From AC-52 sp044870295 (GTDB taxonomy: Bacteria; Actinomycetota; UBA4738), in NCBI GenBank assembly GCA_044870295.1, contig JBIOYQ010000112.1, positions 1 to 5,205 of the forward strand: DNA of 5,205 bases, read 5' to 3'. The notes under the pieces were generated by a model that was not told where the DNA came from, searched no databases, and saw only the letters and a list, made by a program, of their open reading frames with translations. A program made the position numbers and the translations under genes. Numbering within the stretch: the first letter of the stretch is position 1; every line of letters begins with the position of its first letter. Of the stretch, positions 5,022 through 5,205 are shown one piece after another.

Positions 5022-5183
5022 TTAGGATGTCCGCCGCTCGATGGGCAGGAGTGGCGGGGGGTCCGGAAGAGCGCCATCAGTCTTCCGAACGAACCATGTT
5101 CCGCACTCGAGGCAGCAACCGGACGTGCCCGACTCGGAGAGGCGCAGAAACAGCCGCGGGGACTCGCACTCTGGACAGCACAT
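5022..5183 (-). CDS. Small four-cysteine zinc-ribbon protein (53 aa)
   Basis: The gene runs on the minus strand from ATG 5183-5181 to a TAA at 5024-5022. GGGAGGA (complement of 5191-5197) lies seven bases upstream, a strong, well-spaced ribosome binding site. The 53-residue product has two CxxC knuckles, CPEC (C3, C6) and CLEC (C24, C27), separated by 17 residues with alternating hydrophobic positions (RLFLRLSES), plus extra cysteines C2 and C23. This is a classic zinc-ribbon layout, followed by a Trp-Phe strand (GTWFVRK) and a Pro-rich tail (DPPPLLPIE). Zinc ribbons of this size bind nucleic acid or proteins; which one applies is unknown. It is 19 bases before the preferred start of the two-helix membrane protein and is presumably co-transcribed with it. 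It overlaps the extended start of that gene in another frame. The family name is not recognised. Confidence 0.72.
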   Translation of the reverse strand: MCCPECESPRLFLRLSESGTSGCCLECGTWFVRKTDGALPDPPPLLPIERRTS

Positions 5184-5205
5184 GGGAATCTCCTCCCTTG
5201 TTCCC

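Overview
The window looks like a chromosomal segment from a high-GC Gram-positive bacterium, most likely an uncultured or soil actinomycete (Actinomycetota). The reasons are strong G/C bias at third codon positions, frequent GTG starts, strong purine-rich ribosome binding sites, a STAS anti-sigma-factor antagonist, and a promoter-like sequence matching the actinobacterial sigma-B/sigma-F pattern (GTTT-N16-GGGTAT). No species can be named. There is no sign of mobile elements, CRISPR arrays, tRNA or rRNA.

Left part (1-2141): the 3' end of a HEAT-repeat protein gene runs into a complete HD-GYP phosphodiesterase gene. The two overlap by four bases (GTGA), so they form a translationally coupled pair that probably joins a protein-interaction scaffold to cyclic-di-GMP breakdown.

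Middle part (2142-4060): a run of small genes, all on the + strand. They are a 109-aa protein of unknown role; a 62-64-aa protein with a Cys-Cys-Cys motif and a 61-aa zinc-binding-like protein, both behind the sigma-B/F-like promoter; a 68-aa very basic protein overlapping a 39-aa single-pass membrane peptide; and a 129-aa exported protein with an Ig-like (IPT/TIG-type) domain.

Right part (4061-5205): a 214-base spacer, then a single-domain STAS protein (RsbV/SpoIIAA type) on the + strand. A GC-rich hairpin lies between it and a convergent minus-strand pair: a 53-aa four-cysteine zinc-ribbon protein followed by a 105-aa two-helix membrane protein with a charged tail.

Taken together, the region is rich in signalling and stress-type functions (c-di-GMP turnover, partner-switching sigma control, a general-stress-type promoter) plus a set of very small, mostly uncharacterised proteins. 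No defence system, biosynthetic cluster or clearly new multi-gene machine is visible. The most interesting material is the small-protein set, three members of which are short enough (39, 53 and 61 aa) to be missed by routine gene calling.
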